A DNA stretch of 6,037 bases, taken from Acidobacteriota bacterium. Its GTDB lineage: Bacteria > Acidobacteriota > Vicinamibacteria > Vicinamibacterales > 2-12-FULL-66-21. The notes under the pieces were generated by a model. That model made no database searches, was not told the origin of the DNA, and saw nothing but the letters and a program-made list of their open reading frames with translations. Shown piece after piece: positions 1 to 6,037 of the stretch. Both the position numbers and the translations under genes were made by a program. The stretch spans positions 1 to 6,037 of the forward strand of contig JACDCA010000258.1 in NCBI GenBank assembly GCA_013694635.1. The letters are read 5' to 3'. Every line of letters begins with the position of its first letter. The first letter of the stretch is position 1.

Positions 1-2
1 TC

Positions 3-242
3 GCCGGAATCGATCACATCGGCCTGGGCGGAGACTTCGATGGGATCACCAGTGTCCCTGAGGGGCTCGAGGACGTGTCGAAGTATCCGTCGTTGACGGC
101 GGAGCTCTTACGCCGCGGCTACAAGGATGAGGACGTGAAGAAGGTCCTCGGTCTGAACGTCCTTCGCGTGATGCGTGCCGCGGAGAAAGTGGCACAGAAG
201 CTCCAGGCGTCAAGGCCGCCATCGTCGACACTTTTCCAGTAG
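3..242 (+). CDS. Membrane dipeptidase (peptidase family M19), C-terminal fragment
   Basis: The last 79 codons of a gene that begins before the window. The segment reads AGIDHIGLGGDFDGI at its start, which is the conserved GLGGDFDG motif of the M19 (renal/membrane dipeptidase) family; the Asp residues there lie in the zinc/substrate site. It continues with EDVSKYPSLTAELLRRGY and VKKVLGLNVLRVMRAAEKVA, matching the usual C-terminal end of the family, in which the protein closes with a helix after the 'G-x-N-x-x-R' segment. Family members are zinc enzymes that hydrolyse dipeptides, often exported or lipid-anchored; the N-terminus needed to judge export is missing here. The tail after the helix (QASRPPSSTLFQ) is short and ends at TAG 240-242. 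A second in-frame stop (TGA 264-266) follows eight codons later, and it forms the first bases of the downstream repeat. Family assignment is confident; substrate is not known. Confidence 0.9.
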   Translation, partial: AGIDHIGLGGDFDGITSVPEGLEDVSKYPSLTAELLRRGYKDEDVKKVLGLNVLRVMRAAEKVAQKLQASRPPSSTLFQ

Positions 243-257
243 TCGGTGCTCGCCGAC
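242..257 (+). terminator. Weak stem-loop at the end of the dipeptidase gene
   Basis: GTCGG (242-246) pairs with CCGAC (253-257), and T247-G252 can add a wobble pair, leaving a four-base loop. The stem starts within the stop codon and is followed by AAACAG rather than a T-run. It is therefore not a standard intrinsic terminator; it could stabilise the mRNA 3' end or be chance. Confidence 0.25.
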
Positions 258-263
258 AAACAG

Positions 264-334
264 TGAGCGGCCGGAACGGAGCGAGAGCGAGTGAAGGCCG
301 CCAGGCGGGGTGCAGGGGGCCCCGCCGATAAAGA
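264..334 (+). repeat. Structured intergenic repeat, copy 1 (leader of the SGNH hydrolase gene)
   Basis: The first 40 bases (264-303) are identical to 4460-4499, and clear similarity continues to the start codon at 335. Hairpin A: GCGGCC (267-272) pairs perfectly with GGCCGC (296-301) around a 23-base purine-rich loop containing tandem GAGCGA units. Hairpin B: GGCGGGG (304-310) pairs perfectly with CCCCGCC (320-326) around a nine-base loop TGCAGGGGG. The tail GATAAAGA then leads straight into ATG 335. Both copies have the same orientation relative to the downstream gene. The element has no coding capacity in its sense strand and begins with an in-frame stop. It may be a 5' leader RNA element, a REP-like dispersed repeat, or both. 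Structure is seen directly; function is inferred. Confidence 0.8.
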
Positions 335-970
335 ATGGACCAGAAGATCACCATCGTCGCCATGGGAGACTCGACGACCGCCGGAACGCCCGGCTGGAAG
401 TCGCGGGTCGAGGCCCCTCCATCCGGCTCCGGCGACGAGACGAGTCAGTACGCGTACTGGCTGATGCACGCGCGTCGTGAATGGAACGTCTTGAATCACG
501 GCGTCAACGGGGAGCGCAGCGACCAGGTCCGCGGGCGCTTCGAGCGTGATGTCGTCGATGTTGGGCCGACGGCGGTAGTGATCATTGCCGGGGTCAACGA
601 CGTCTACCAGAGGCGTGAATCGCAACACGTCATTGAACAGCTGGCCGCCATGTACGAACGCGCGACGCGCGCCGGCATCCGCGTGATCGCGGGCACCATC
701 GTCCCCTACAACACCACCACGCAGGAGCAGAACGCGAGGATGGGGGAAATCAACGGCTGGATCCGGCGATTTGCGACCGATACAGAGAACGTCGACTTCG
801 CGGACACGCGGGCCGCAGTCGCGGACTCCCGAGATTCTGATCGCCTGACGGAGTCCCCCGACGGTCTTCACCCCTCGCCCGCGGGATACCGCAGGATGGC
901 AGAGGCGATCCAACCGGCCCTGCAGCGCGTCTTAAGAAACTACGAACGACGATCTCCAAACTCTGAATGA
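335..970 (+). CDS. SGNH/GDSL-family hydrolase (esterase/acylhydrolase)
   Basis: A 211-residue protein with all SGNH signature blocks in order. Block I is AMGDSTTAG, with nucleophile Ser13. Block II is NHGVNGERSDQV, with Gly59 as likely oxyanion residue. Block III is IIAGVNDVY, with Asn88. Block V is DGLHPSPAGYRRM, with Asp176 and His179 completing the triad. Length suits single-domain members such as thioesterase I/lysophospholipase-like enzymes. No signal peptide or membrane segment is visible, so it should be cytoplasmic. The start at ATG 335 is chosen because block I begins about ten residues later, as usual in the family; the ribosome-binding site is only a weak AAAGA belonging to the preceding repeat. 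The stop codon overlaps the start of the VWA gene (ATGA, 967-970), implying translational coupling. The substrate (carboxylic ester, thioester or sugar acetyl group) cannot be told from the sequence. Confidence 0.93.
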   Translation: MDQKITIVAMGDSTTAGTPGWKSRVEAPPSGSGDETSQYAYWLMHARREWNVLNHGVNGERSDQVRGRFERDVVDVGPTAVVIIAGVNDVYQRRESQHVIEQLAAMYERATRAGIRVIAGTIVPYNTTTQEQNARMGEINGWIRRFATDTENVDFADTRAAVADSRDSDRLTESPDGLHPSPAGYRRMAEAIQPALQRVLRNYERRSPNSE

Positions 971-1881
971 AAAAGACCATGCCTAAGTATTCCGCGGTAG
1001 TTGCAGCCATCGCTTCGCTGGTTATCGCCTCGTCTGCCGCGCAGGAGAAGTTCAAGAGCGGCACGCTCACGGTGCCGCTTTACGTGACAGTGACCGACGA
1101 GGAGAAGCGGCTGGTGCCCGATCTCGAGCGCGCTGATTTCGAGGTCTACGACAACGGCAAGCTTCAGCCGCTGACGCTGTTCGAGAACAAGAGCGTGGCA
1201 ATCGCGGCGGTCGTGATGCTCGACTCGAGCGGCAGCATGACGCTGATCCTCGACCGCGTGAAAGAGGGGGCGGAACAGTTCCTGATGCGGCTGCTGCCAG
1301 AAGACACCGGCCGGGTGGGCGCGTTCAACGACAAGATCCAGTTTCTTCCGCAGGACGAGTTCACCAGCGATCGCGACGTGCTGATCCGGTCGCTGAAGGA
1401 GCTGGACTTCGGTTACCCGACGCGTCTCTGGGACGCGGTCGACGAAAGCATCCGCCGGCTCGAGAGCGTACCGCAGCGCAAGGTGATTCTCGTCTTCACC
1501 GACGGCGCCGACACCGCGAGTCGCCGCGACCTCGACGACGTGATGCAGCAGGCGCGGTTGAAAGAAATCATGGTCTACGCGATCGGCATCGAAACGAGAA
1601 TCTCGCCGAACGGTCAGACGCAGCGCTCGTCGCCTGACCGCGGGCTGAAGAAACTCGCGGAGGAAACGGGCGGCGGTTTTCTGCTGCTCAAGAAAGAGGA
1701 TGAGCTCGGACCGACCTTCACCCGTGTCGCGCAGGAGCTCCACAGCCAATACGTGCTTGGGTTCTCCCCGGCCACTTTGGACGGGAAAGTTCACAAACTC
1801 GAGGTGAAACTGAAGAAACCTGGGTTAAACGCCCGCGCGCGCAAGACTTACGTCGCCGCCGCCACCGGCTCGACGCACTAG
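967..1881 (+). CDS. Exported VWA-domain protein (VWFA-related Acidobacterial type)
   Basis: A 304-residue protein. Residues 1-25 form a Sec signal peptide: KK charges, then a hydrophobic core AVVAAIASLVIASSAA, with probable cleavage before Gln26. Residues about 34-75 match the small beta domain typical of these proteins (VPLYVTVTDEEKRLVPDLERADFEVYDNGKLQPLTLF). The VWA domain spans about 77-265. Its metal-ion-dependent adhesion site appears intact: DSSGS (Asp86, Ser88, Ser90), Thr152 in the YPTRLWDAV loop, and Asp179 in FTDGAD. The tail has QYVLGFSP, also characteristic of the family. It is expected to work outside the cytoplasm in metal-dependent protein binding; the partner is unknown. ATG 967 overlaps the SGNH hydrolase stop by four bases, so the two are co-translated. 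ATG 979 is an alternative start that would keep the signal core but lose the lysines, so 967 is preferred. Confidence 0.92.
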   Translation: MKKTMPKYSAVVAAIASLVIASSAAQEKFKSGTLTVPLYVTVTDEEKRLVPDLERADFEVYDNGKLQPLTLFENKSVAIAAVVMLDSSGSMTLILDRVKEGAEQFLMRLLPEDTGRVGAFNDKIQFLPQDEFTSDRDVLIRSLKELDFGYPTRLWDAVDESIRRLESVPQRKVILVFTDGADTASRRDLDDVMQQARLKEIMVYAIGIETRISPNGQTQRSSPDRGLKKLAEETGGGFLLLKKEDELGPTFTRVAQELHSQYVLGFSPATLDGKVHKLEVKLKKPGLNARARKTYVAAATGSTH

Positions 1882-1939
1882 CAAGGGTAAACTTTCCGTC
1901 CCACTGACCCGTCTAACCAGGGGAAGGCGGGAAAATCCA

Positions 1940-2029
1940 ATGTATTTCGACCGAAATCTCTCGAGCAACGCCGAGGCGCTCGTCGCGCTCCTTCTGGCTA
2001 TCGTCGTCGTCGCCGTCGCGTTCGTGTAA
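1940..2029 (+). CDS. Small single-span membrane protein (29 aa), hypothetical
   Basis: A 29-codon ORF, 58 bases after the VWA gene. The protein begins MYFDRNLSSNAEALVA and then has an uninterrupted hydrophobic run LVALLLAIVVVAVAFV to the C-terminus: one transmembrane helix with a short polar N-terminal part. A purine-rich stretch with Shine-Dalgarno character (GGGGAAGG, 1919-1926, then GCGGG) lies upstream, but its spacing to the ATG is long. A strong hairpin starts four bases after the stop, as expected for the last gene of a transcript. The amphipathic-plus-TM layout and the compact fit between VWA gene and hairpin support a real gene; no homologue family is recognised. It may be a regulator or partner of a membrane complex, or a chance ORF in a GC-rich gap. 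Confidence 0.5.
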   Translation: MYFDRNLSSNAEALVALLLAIVVVAVAFV

Positions 2030-2032
2030 CAA

Positions 2033-2050
2033 GGCCCGCCTACGCGGGCC
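2033..2050. terminator. Hairpin between convergent transcription units
   Basis: GGCCCGC (2033-2039) and GCGGGCC (2044-2050) form a perfect seven-base-pair stem with a CTAC loop. It is preceded by AACAA and followed by AGTTTC, so neither strand has a strong T-run. It lies between the plus-strand VWA/microprotein unit and the minus-strand AOR/MoaD unit, where a bidirectional terminator is expected. Confidence 0.6.
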
Positions 2051-2061
2051 AGTTTCACGAG

Positions 2062-2075
2062 CGCGCTTCGGCGCG
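2062..2075. terminator. TTCG-capped hairpin, second stem of the convergent gap
   Basis: CGCGC (2062-2066), TTCG loop, GCGCG (2071-2075): a five-pair stem closed by C-G around a UUCG tetraloop, an exceptionally stable RNA fold. It lies 11 bases after the first hairpin and about 30 bases past the MoaD-like stop on the minus strand, so it may serve as terminator or 3'-end stabiliser for that transcript. No T-run follows on either strand. Confidence 0.4.
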
Positions 2076-2104
2076 GCAGGTCCGGGTCCTCACGTCCGAC
2101 GCAA

Positions 2105-2356
2105 TCAGCCTCCAGAAATTGTCGGGATCACTTCGACGACATCTCCATCCTGCAGCGCGCGTTCACGCGCTTGGTACAGCAGCATCTCGTCGTTGACCGC
2201 GAAGTTGAAGACGGAATCGTCCAGCTGATCGCGGAACCCCGGGATGCGCCTGTCGATGGCGTCCACGAGCTCGGCCACGCTGTGAACGGCCTCGTGGACC
2301 TCGATGCGGTGGCTGTCGCTGACTCTCAGCGCTGCCGGAAGCAGAACGCTGATCAT
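2105..2356 (-). CDS. MoaD/ThiS-like sulfur carrier protein
   Basis: An 83-residue protein with the beta-grasp (ubiquitin-like) pattern of MoaD/ThiS: an opening strand MISVLLPAALR, a helix HSVAELVDAIDRRIPGFRDQL, the strand pair VFNFAVNDEML, then LQDGDVVEVIPTISGG. The C-terminal Gly-Gly is where the family is adenylated by a MoeB/ThiF-type enzyme and converted to a thiocarboxylate, which gives sulfur to the dithiolene of molybdopterin (MoaD) or to thiazole (ThiS). Length and the DGDxVxxxPxxxGG ending are typical. Its ATG overlaps the stop of the AOR gene (shared ATGA on the minus strand, 2353-2356), so it is translationally coupled to AOR. That context favours a carrier dedicated to the AOR pterin cofactor, like the MoaD-like genes in other AOR operons. 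It lacks its own strong ribosome-binding site, in keeping with coupling. Confidence 0.9.
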   Translation of the reverse strand: MISVLLPAALRVSDSHRIEVHEAVHSVAELVDAIDRRIPGFRDQLDDSVFNFAVNDEMLLYQARERALQDGDVVEVIPTISGG

Positions 2357-4299
2357 CCGAGCACCTGCTGCAGCTGCTGCCGCCAACTGTCGACCGGCAC
2401 GCCTTCGGGCGTGAGGTTCGATACCTCGTAGAAACGCGTGAGCATCGCGTCGAACTCGCCGCGGTCGATCTTCTCGCCCTTGTACGATCCCACCTGGATC
2501 GGCTCGTCGAACCAGCGCTCCGGCAGGGTGTCGTCGGCACGCCGGACGCCGAGACGATGATTGATCATCCTTTCGACCCCCATGATGTTGTGCCCCACGT
2601 TGTTCAGTTCGTCCACCGAAAACGTGAGCCCGCTGACGTTCTGGATCTGTGCTGAGAACTCTTCGAGACCTGGAAGCGAAGGACTGTTGAACAGTTTCGT
2701 CGTGAACCGGCACATGCCCACGGAATCGCCGACGGCGTAAATGTTCTCGCAGGCACGGACGGCGACTTCTTTCTGCGCGTAACTGTTCGGCGCCGCGCTG
2801 ACCGGGGCGCCGTACAGGCGCTCCTTGAACGCGGGATCGTCGTTGATGCGCGCGTTGATCTCGAGCGTCACGCGGTTGCGCAGATGGTCCATTCCCCGTG
2901 TCGCGACGGCCAGCCCGAGCGCAAACGCCTTCAGGATCCGCGCGTCGTGCGGATCGCTCTGCATCAGCCCCTTCACGGCCATCCGGTATCGCAGCGCCTC
3001 GTTCGGGAAGTGTCCCTTCTCCACGGCGCGCGTGCCGTCAGCGAGCGCATTGCCGAATCCCTCGCGCCGTGACATTCCGAACAGCAGCTGCTCGACGACA
3101 TCGGCGTTGCCCCATGCCAGATCGAGCCCGCCAGTCTCTTTCTGTGTGAGCAGGCCGCGTTGGTACAACTCCATCGCCCACGCGATCGTCGACCCCGTTG
3201 ACGCCGTGTCGAGGCCGAGGTCGTTGCAGATGTTGTTCAGGCGGATGACGCTTTCGATGCGGTCGATCCCGACATTCGGCCCGAACTTTCCGAGCGTCAC
3301 GTACTCGGGCCCGTCGCCGCGTCCGTACTTGTCCTGCGGATCCTGATTCAGCTCGTTCAGCGGACGGCAGTTCACCGGGCACCGGAAGCAGCCCGCCATC
3401 CCCGGGCGGTAGGGCGTGATGTTGTCCGAGTCGAGTTTGTCGGTCCAGGTCGTCTCCTGGTTGTTCTTCGTACCCATCGCGCCGAGCATCCGGCTTGGCT
3501 TGTAGAGAAACGGCGTCCCCACCGTCTTCAGTGCGTGCTTGACGACGGAGGTCTCGAGCAGCTTCTGGGCGATGGTGCGGTTGTAACCCTTGTACGGCTG
3601 CGCGGTCTCGAAGTCGCGCGTCTGTCCCTGCACGAGGATCGCCTTGACTTTCAGCGACCCCATCTTCGCGCCCGGACCGCCGCGGGCGTAGCAGGCCTTC
3701 GGCCCGGCCATGATCGCCGACGTCAAGACCTGGTTCTCCCCCGCGCGCGTCACGTTCACCATCGCGAGGTCGCGTGCCCACGTGCCGCCGAAGTCGTGCG
3801 GGATCCGGTCGCGCAGGTCGATATTGTCGAGACCGACATACGGCGTCGCGTCGAGAAACTCGATCCCCCCCGCTTTCACCCGCAGCAGCGTCCACCCCGC
3901 GGCCTCGCCGAACAGGACGATGTGGTCGATGCCGTTCATGCGGATGAACGACGGGAAGTGATCCCCCGCATTCGAGTCCATGATCACGCCGGACTCCGGC
4001 GACCACGACGTCGCGTTGCCGCGCGCCGCGGAGGGGACGATCCCGGTCAGCACACCGGATCCGAAGATCAGGGGGACGTCGGGATGCAGCGGATGCAGCG
4101 ATTCGTCGAGCAGCCGGTGCAAGTAGTACATGTTCGCGCCGCGCCCGGCGAGCAGCGTCTTGACGACACGGATCGGCGTGTAGCCCCGCGCGATCTCGCG
4201 CCGCTGCAGATCGACGAAGACGGTCGCGCCCTGGGTCGGATACTGCGGCTCTTTCGGCAGCTCGGCCACGAGCGTGGTCACCCGATCGCGAATGGTCAT
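2353..4299 (-). CDS. Aldehyde ferredoxin oxidoreductase (AOR) family tungsto/molybdopterin enzyme
   Basis: A 648-residue member of the family that oxidises aldehydes to acids (some members do other low-potential redox steps) using a bis-pterin W or Mo centre and one [4Fe-4S] cluster. The N-terminal domain has TVFVDLQRREI, AGRGANMYYLHRLL (residues 51-64) and FGSGVLTGIVPSAARGNATSWSP (79-101), matching the pterin-binding first domain. Cluster ligands are visible: Cys304, Cys307 and Cys311 (CFRCPVNC), and Cys530 in the DSVGMC pterin/cluster motif. NDLGLDTAST (359-368) is the other pterin motif. Glu332 (GPEYVT) and His472 (MDHLR) fall where Pyrococcus AOR has its active-site Glu and His. No signal peptide, so cytoplasmic. 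ATG 4299 is chosen because family similarity begins shortly after it. The reading frame stays open upstream to 4635, but that extension crosses a repeat and the start of the opposite gene. The ribosome-binding site is weak (CAGAG close to the ATG). Electron partner and substrate are not evident. Confidence 0.93.
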   Translation of the reverse strand: MTIRDRVTTLVAELPKEPQYPTQGATVFVDLQRREIARGYTPIRVVKTLLAGRGANMYYLHRLLDESLHPLHPDVPLIFGSGVLTGIVPSAARGNATSWSPESGVIMDSNAGDHFPSFIRMNGIDHIVLFGEAAGWTLLRVKAGGIEFLDATPYVGLDNIDLRDRIPHDFGGTWARDLAMVNVTRAGENQVLTSAIMAGPKACYARGGPGAKMGSLKVKAILVQGQTRDFETAQPYKGYNRTIAQKLLETSVVKHALKTVGTPFLYKPSRMLGAMGTKNNQETTWTDKLDSDNITPYRPGMAGCFRCPVNCRPLNELNQDPQDKYGRGDGPEYVTLGKFGPNVGIDRIESVIRLNNICNDLGLDTASTGSTIAWAMELYQRGLLTQKETGGLDLAWGNADVVEQLLFGMSRREGFGNALADGTRAVEKGHFPNEALRYRMAVKGLMQSDPHDARILKAFALGLAVATRGMDHLRNRVTLEINARINDDPAFKERLYGAPVSAAPNSYAQKEVAVRACENIYAVGDSVGMCRFTTKLFNSPSLPGLEEFSAQIQNVSGLTFSVDELNNVGHNIMGVERMINHRLGVRRADDTLPERWFDEPIQVGSYKGEKIDRGEFDAMLTRFYEVSNLTPEGVPVDSWRQQLQQVLG

Positions 4300-4459
4300 C
4301 TCTGTTGAATGGTGCCACGAATTCGCGTGGACCTGTGGTCCCCTATGTTTCTTCTGTGGCGTAGAATGCAGCCGGGATGGACCTGTAGCCATGGAGGACC
4401 GGATGAAACGTTTTCTTGCCGTCGGCAAAATCGACTTCAACCGCCTCGCCCTACTCAAA
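4300..4459. other. Divergent intergenic region between the AOR and GGT-like genes
   Basis: This gap, together with the repeat up to 4535, must hold the promoters for both divergent units. On the plus strand TAGAAT (4362-4367) is one base from a sigma-70 -10 box, but no convincing -35 lies 16-18 bases upstream. On the minus strand no clear promoter pair is seen. The gap is less GC-rich than the genes around it. It also holds a palindrome with a repeated half-site (4329-4341 and 4378-4386) and a tiny ORF listed separately. Confidence 0.5.
4329..4341. promoter_or_regulatory. Candidate operator palindrome upstream of the AOR gene
   Basis: GGACC (4329-4333) and GGTCC (4337-4341) are perfect inverted repeats separated by TGT, centred about 36 bases before the AOR start codon. 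The nine-base segment TGGACCTGT at 4328-4336 recurs exactly 50 bases on, at 4378-4386, where only the left half of the palindrome is kept. A symmetric site near the expected promoter plus a half-site suits a dimeric regulator, but no family is recognised. Confidence 0.3.
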
Positions 4460-4462
4460 TGA
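4403..4462 (+). CDS. Tiny ORF (19 aa) with strong ribosome-binding site, possible leader peptide
   Basis: ATG 4403 is preceded by GGAGGA (4393-4398) at a four-base spacing, the best Shine-Dalgarno match in the window. The product would be MKRFLAVGKIDFNRLALLK, basic with short hydrophobic stretches. ATG 4391 in the same frame would add four residues but lacks that site. Its stop codon TGA (4460-4462) is the first triplet of repeat copy 2, and the GGT-like gene starts 73 bases later. It may be a leader peptide, a real microprotein, or the remnant of a longer gene whose end was replaced by the repeat. The strong start signal is the only real evidence. Confidence 0.3.
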   Translation: MKRFLAVGKIDFNRLALLK

Positions 4463-4535
4463 GCGGCCGGAACGGAGCGAGAGCGAGTGAAGGCCGCCAA
4501 CCGGGGTGCAGGGGCCCCGGCGATAAAGGAATGAC
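4460..4535 (+). repeat. Structured intergenic repeat, copy 2 (leader of the GGT-like gene)
   Basis: Bases 4460-4499 are identical to 264-303. Hairpin A is the same (GCGGCC 4463-4468 with GGCCGC 4492-4497). Hairpin B is CCGGGG (4501-4506) with CCCCGG (4515-4520) around TGCAGGGG. Relative to copy 1, the pair G305-C325 has become C4501-G4520, a two-sided compensatory change, and the outermost pair is lost. The tail GATAAAGGAATG matches the GATAAAGAATG of copy 1, but here the homologous ATG (4531) is not the gene's start. Confidence 0.8.
4525..4530 (+). promoter_or_regulatory. Ribosome-binding site deciding the GGT-like start
   Basis: AAAGGA lies five bases before ATG 4536, a proper spacing. The nearer ATG at 4531 opens only an 11-codon frame ending at TAG 4564-4566 and sits too close to the site. 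Copy 1 of the repeat has AAAGA here, one G shorter, so the two genes probably differ in initiation strength. Confidence 0.6.

Positions 4536-6037
<1,502 letters not shown>

Noticed and set aside
264..303. Repeat as part of a CRISPR array
   Set aside because: Only two copies 4.2 kb apart, no regular spacers, no cas genes.
119..913. 264-residue minus-strand ORF opposite the SGNH hydrolase
   Set aside because: It crosses an intergenic repeat and mirrors a gene with intact catalytic motifs; composition (Arg/Asp/Val rich) is that of a GC-rich antisense shadow.
2171..2431. 86-residue plus-strand ORF opposite the MoaD-like gene
   Set aside because: The opposite strand encodes a complete MoaD/ThiS protein with the Gly-Gly end and ATGA coupling.
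3535..4308. 257-residue plus-strand ORF opposite the AOR gene
   Set aside because: Antisense to a well-supported AOR coding region, low complexity rich in Arg, Asp, Val and His, no recognisable fold.
3038..4318. 426-residue minus-strand ORF in another frame of the AOR gene
   Set aside because: Arg/Ala/Asp-rich out-of-frame reading of a high-GC gene; the AOR frame carries all cysteine and pterin motifs.
264..4535. The repeat pair as ends of a composite transposon or insertion sequence
   Set aside because: Same orientation, no transposase or integrase between them, no target duplication seen at the edges, and the 4 kb between holds ordinary genes on both strands.

Overview
This is a GC-rich bacterial chromosomal fragment whose coding sense can be read on both strands with almost no waste. 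The best taxonomic clue is the protein at 967-1881. It has the build of the 'VWFA-related Acidobacterial domain' family: signal peptide, short beta-rich N-terminal domain, VWA domain, and a C-terminal QYVLGFSP segment. Together with the high GC content and the mix of secreted peptidase-type enzymes, this suggests an Acidobacteriota genome, perhaps a Vicinamibacteria-like soil lineage. That placement is inferred; no marker gene is present.

Layout. (1) 3-242 (+) is the C-terminal tail of an M19 membrane dipeptidase. (2) 264-334 is the first copy of a structured intergenic repeat that runs directly into the start codon of the next gene. (3) 335-970 (+) is a cytoplasmic SGNH/GDSL hydrolase, coupled by an ATGA overlap to 967-1881 (+), an exported VWA protein. 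(4) 1940-2029 (+) is a 29-residue single-span membrane microprotein, followed by two hairpins between convergent transcription units. (5) 2105-2356 (-) is a ThiS/MoaD-like sulfur carrier ending in Gly-Gly, and 2353-4299 (-) is an aldehyde ferredoxin oxidoreductase (AOR) family enzyme. They overlap by ATGA and form a two-gene operon with AOR first. (6) 4300-4535 is a divergent intergenic region with a palindrome, a tiny ORF with a strong ribosome-binding site, and the second copy of the repeat. (7) 4536 to the window end (+) is an exported gamma-glutamyltransferase-like Ntn hydrolase, cut off at the 3' end.

How the parts relate. The AOR and MoaD-like proteins are a recognisable functional pair: a tungsto- or molybdopterin oxidoreductase with a dedicated carrier for the dithiolene sulfur. 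The M19 dipeptidase and the GGT-like protein both point to peptide or gamma-glutamyl/amide turnover outside the cytoplasm, but they are 4 kb apart and are not shown to be co-regulated. The most unusual feature is the repeat. Its first 40 bases are identical in both copies. It folds into two hairpins, the second of which shows a compensatory base-pair exchange between copies. Its homology continues through a Shine-Dalgarno-like segment to the start codon, as if a leader or ribosome-binding module had been spread to different genes. No complete mobile element, CRISPR array, tRNA or rRNA was seen. No stretch over 300 bases lacks a gene.
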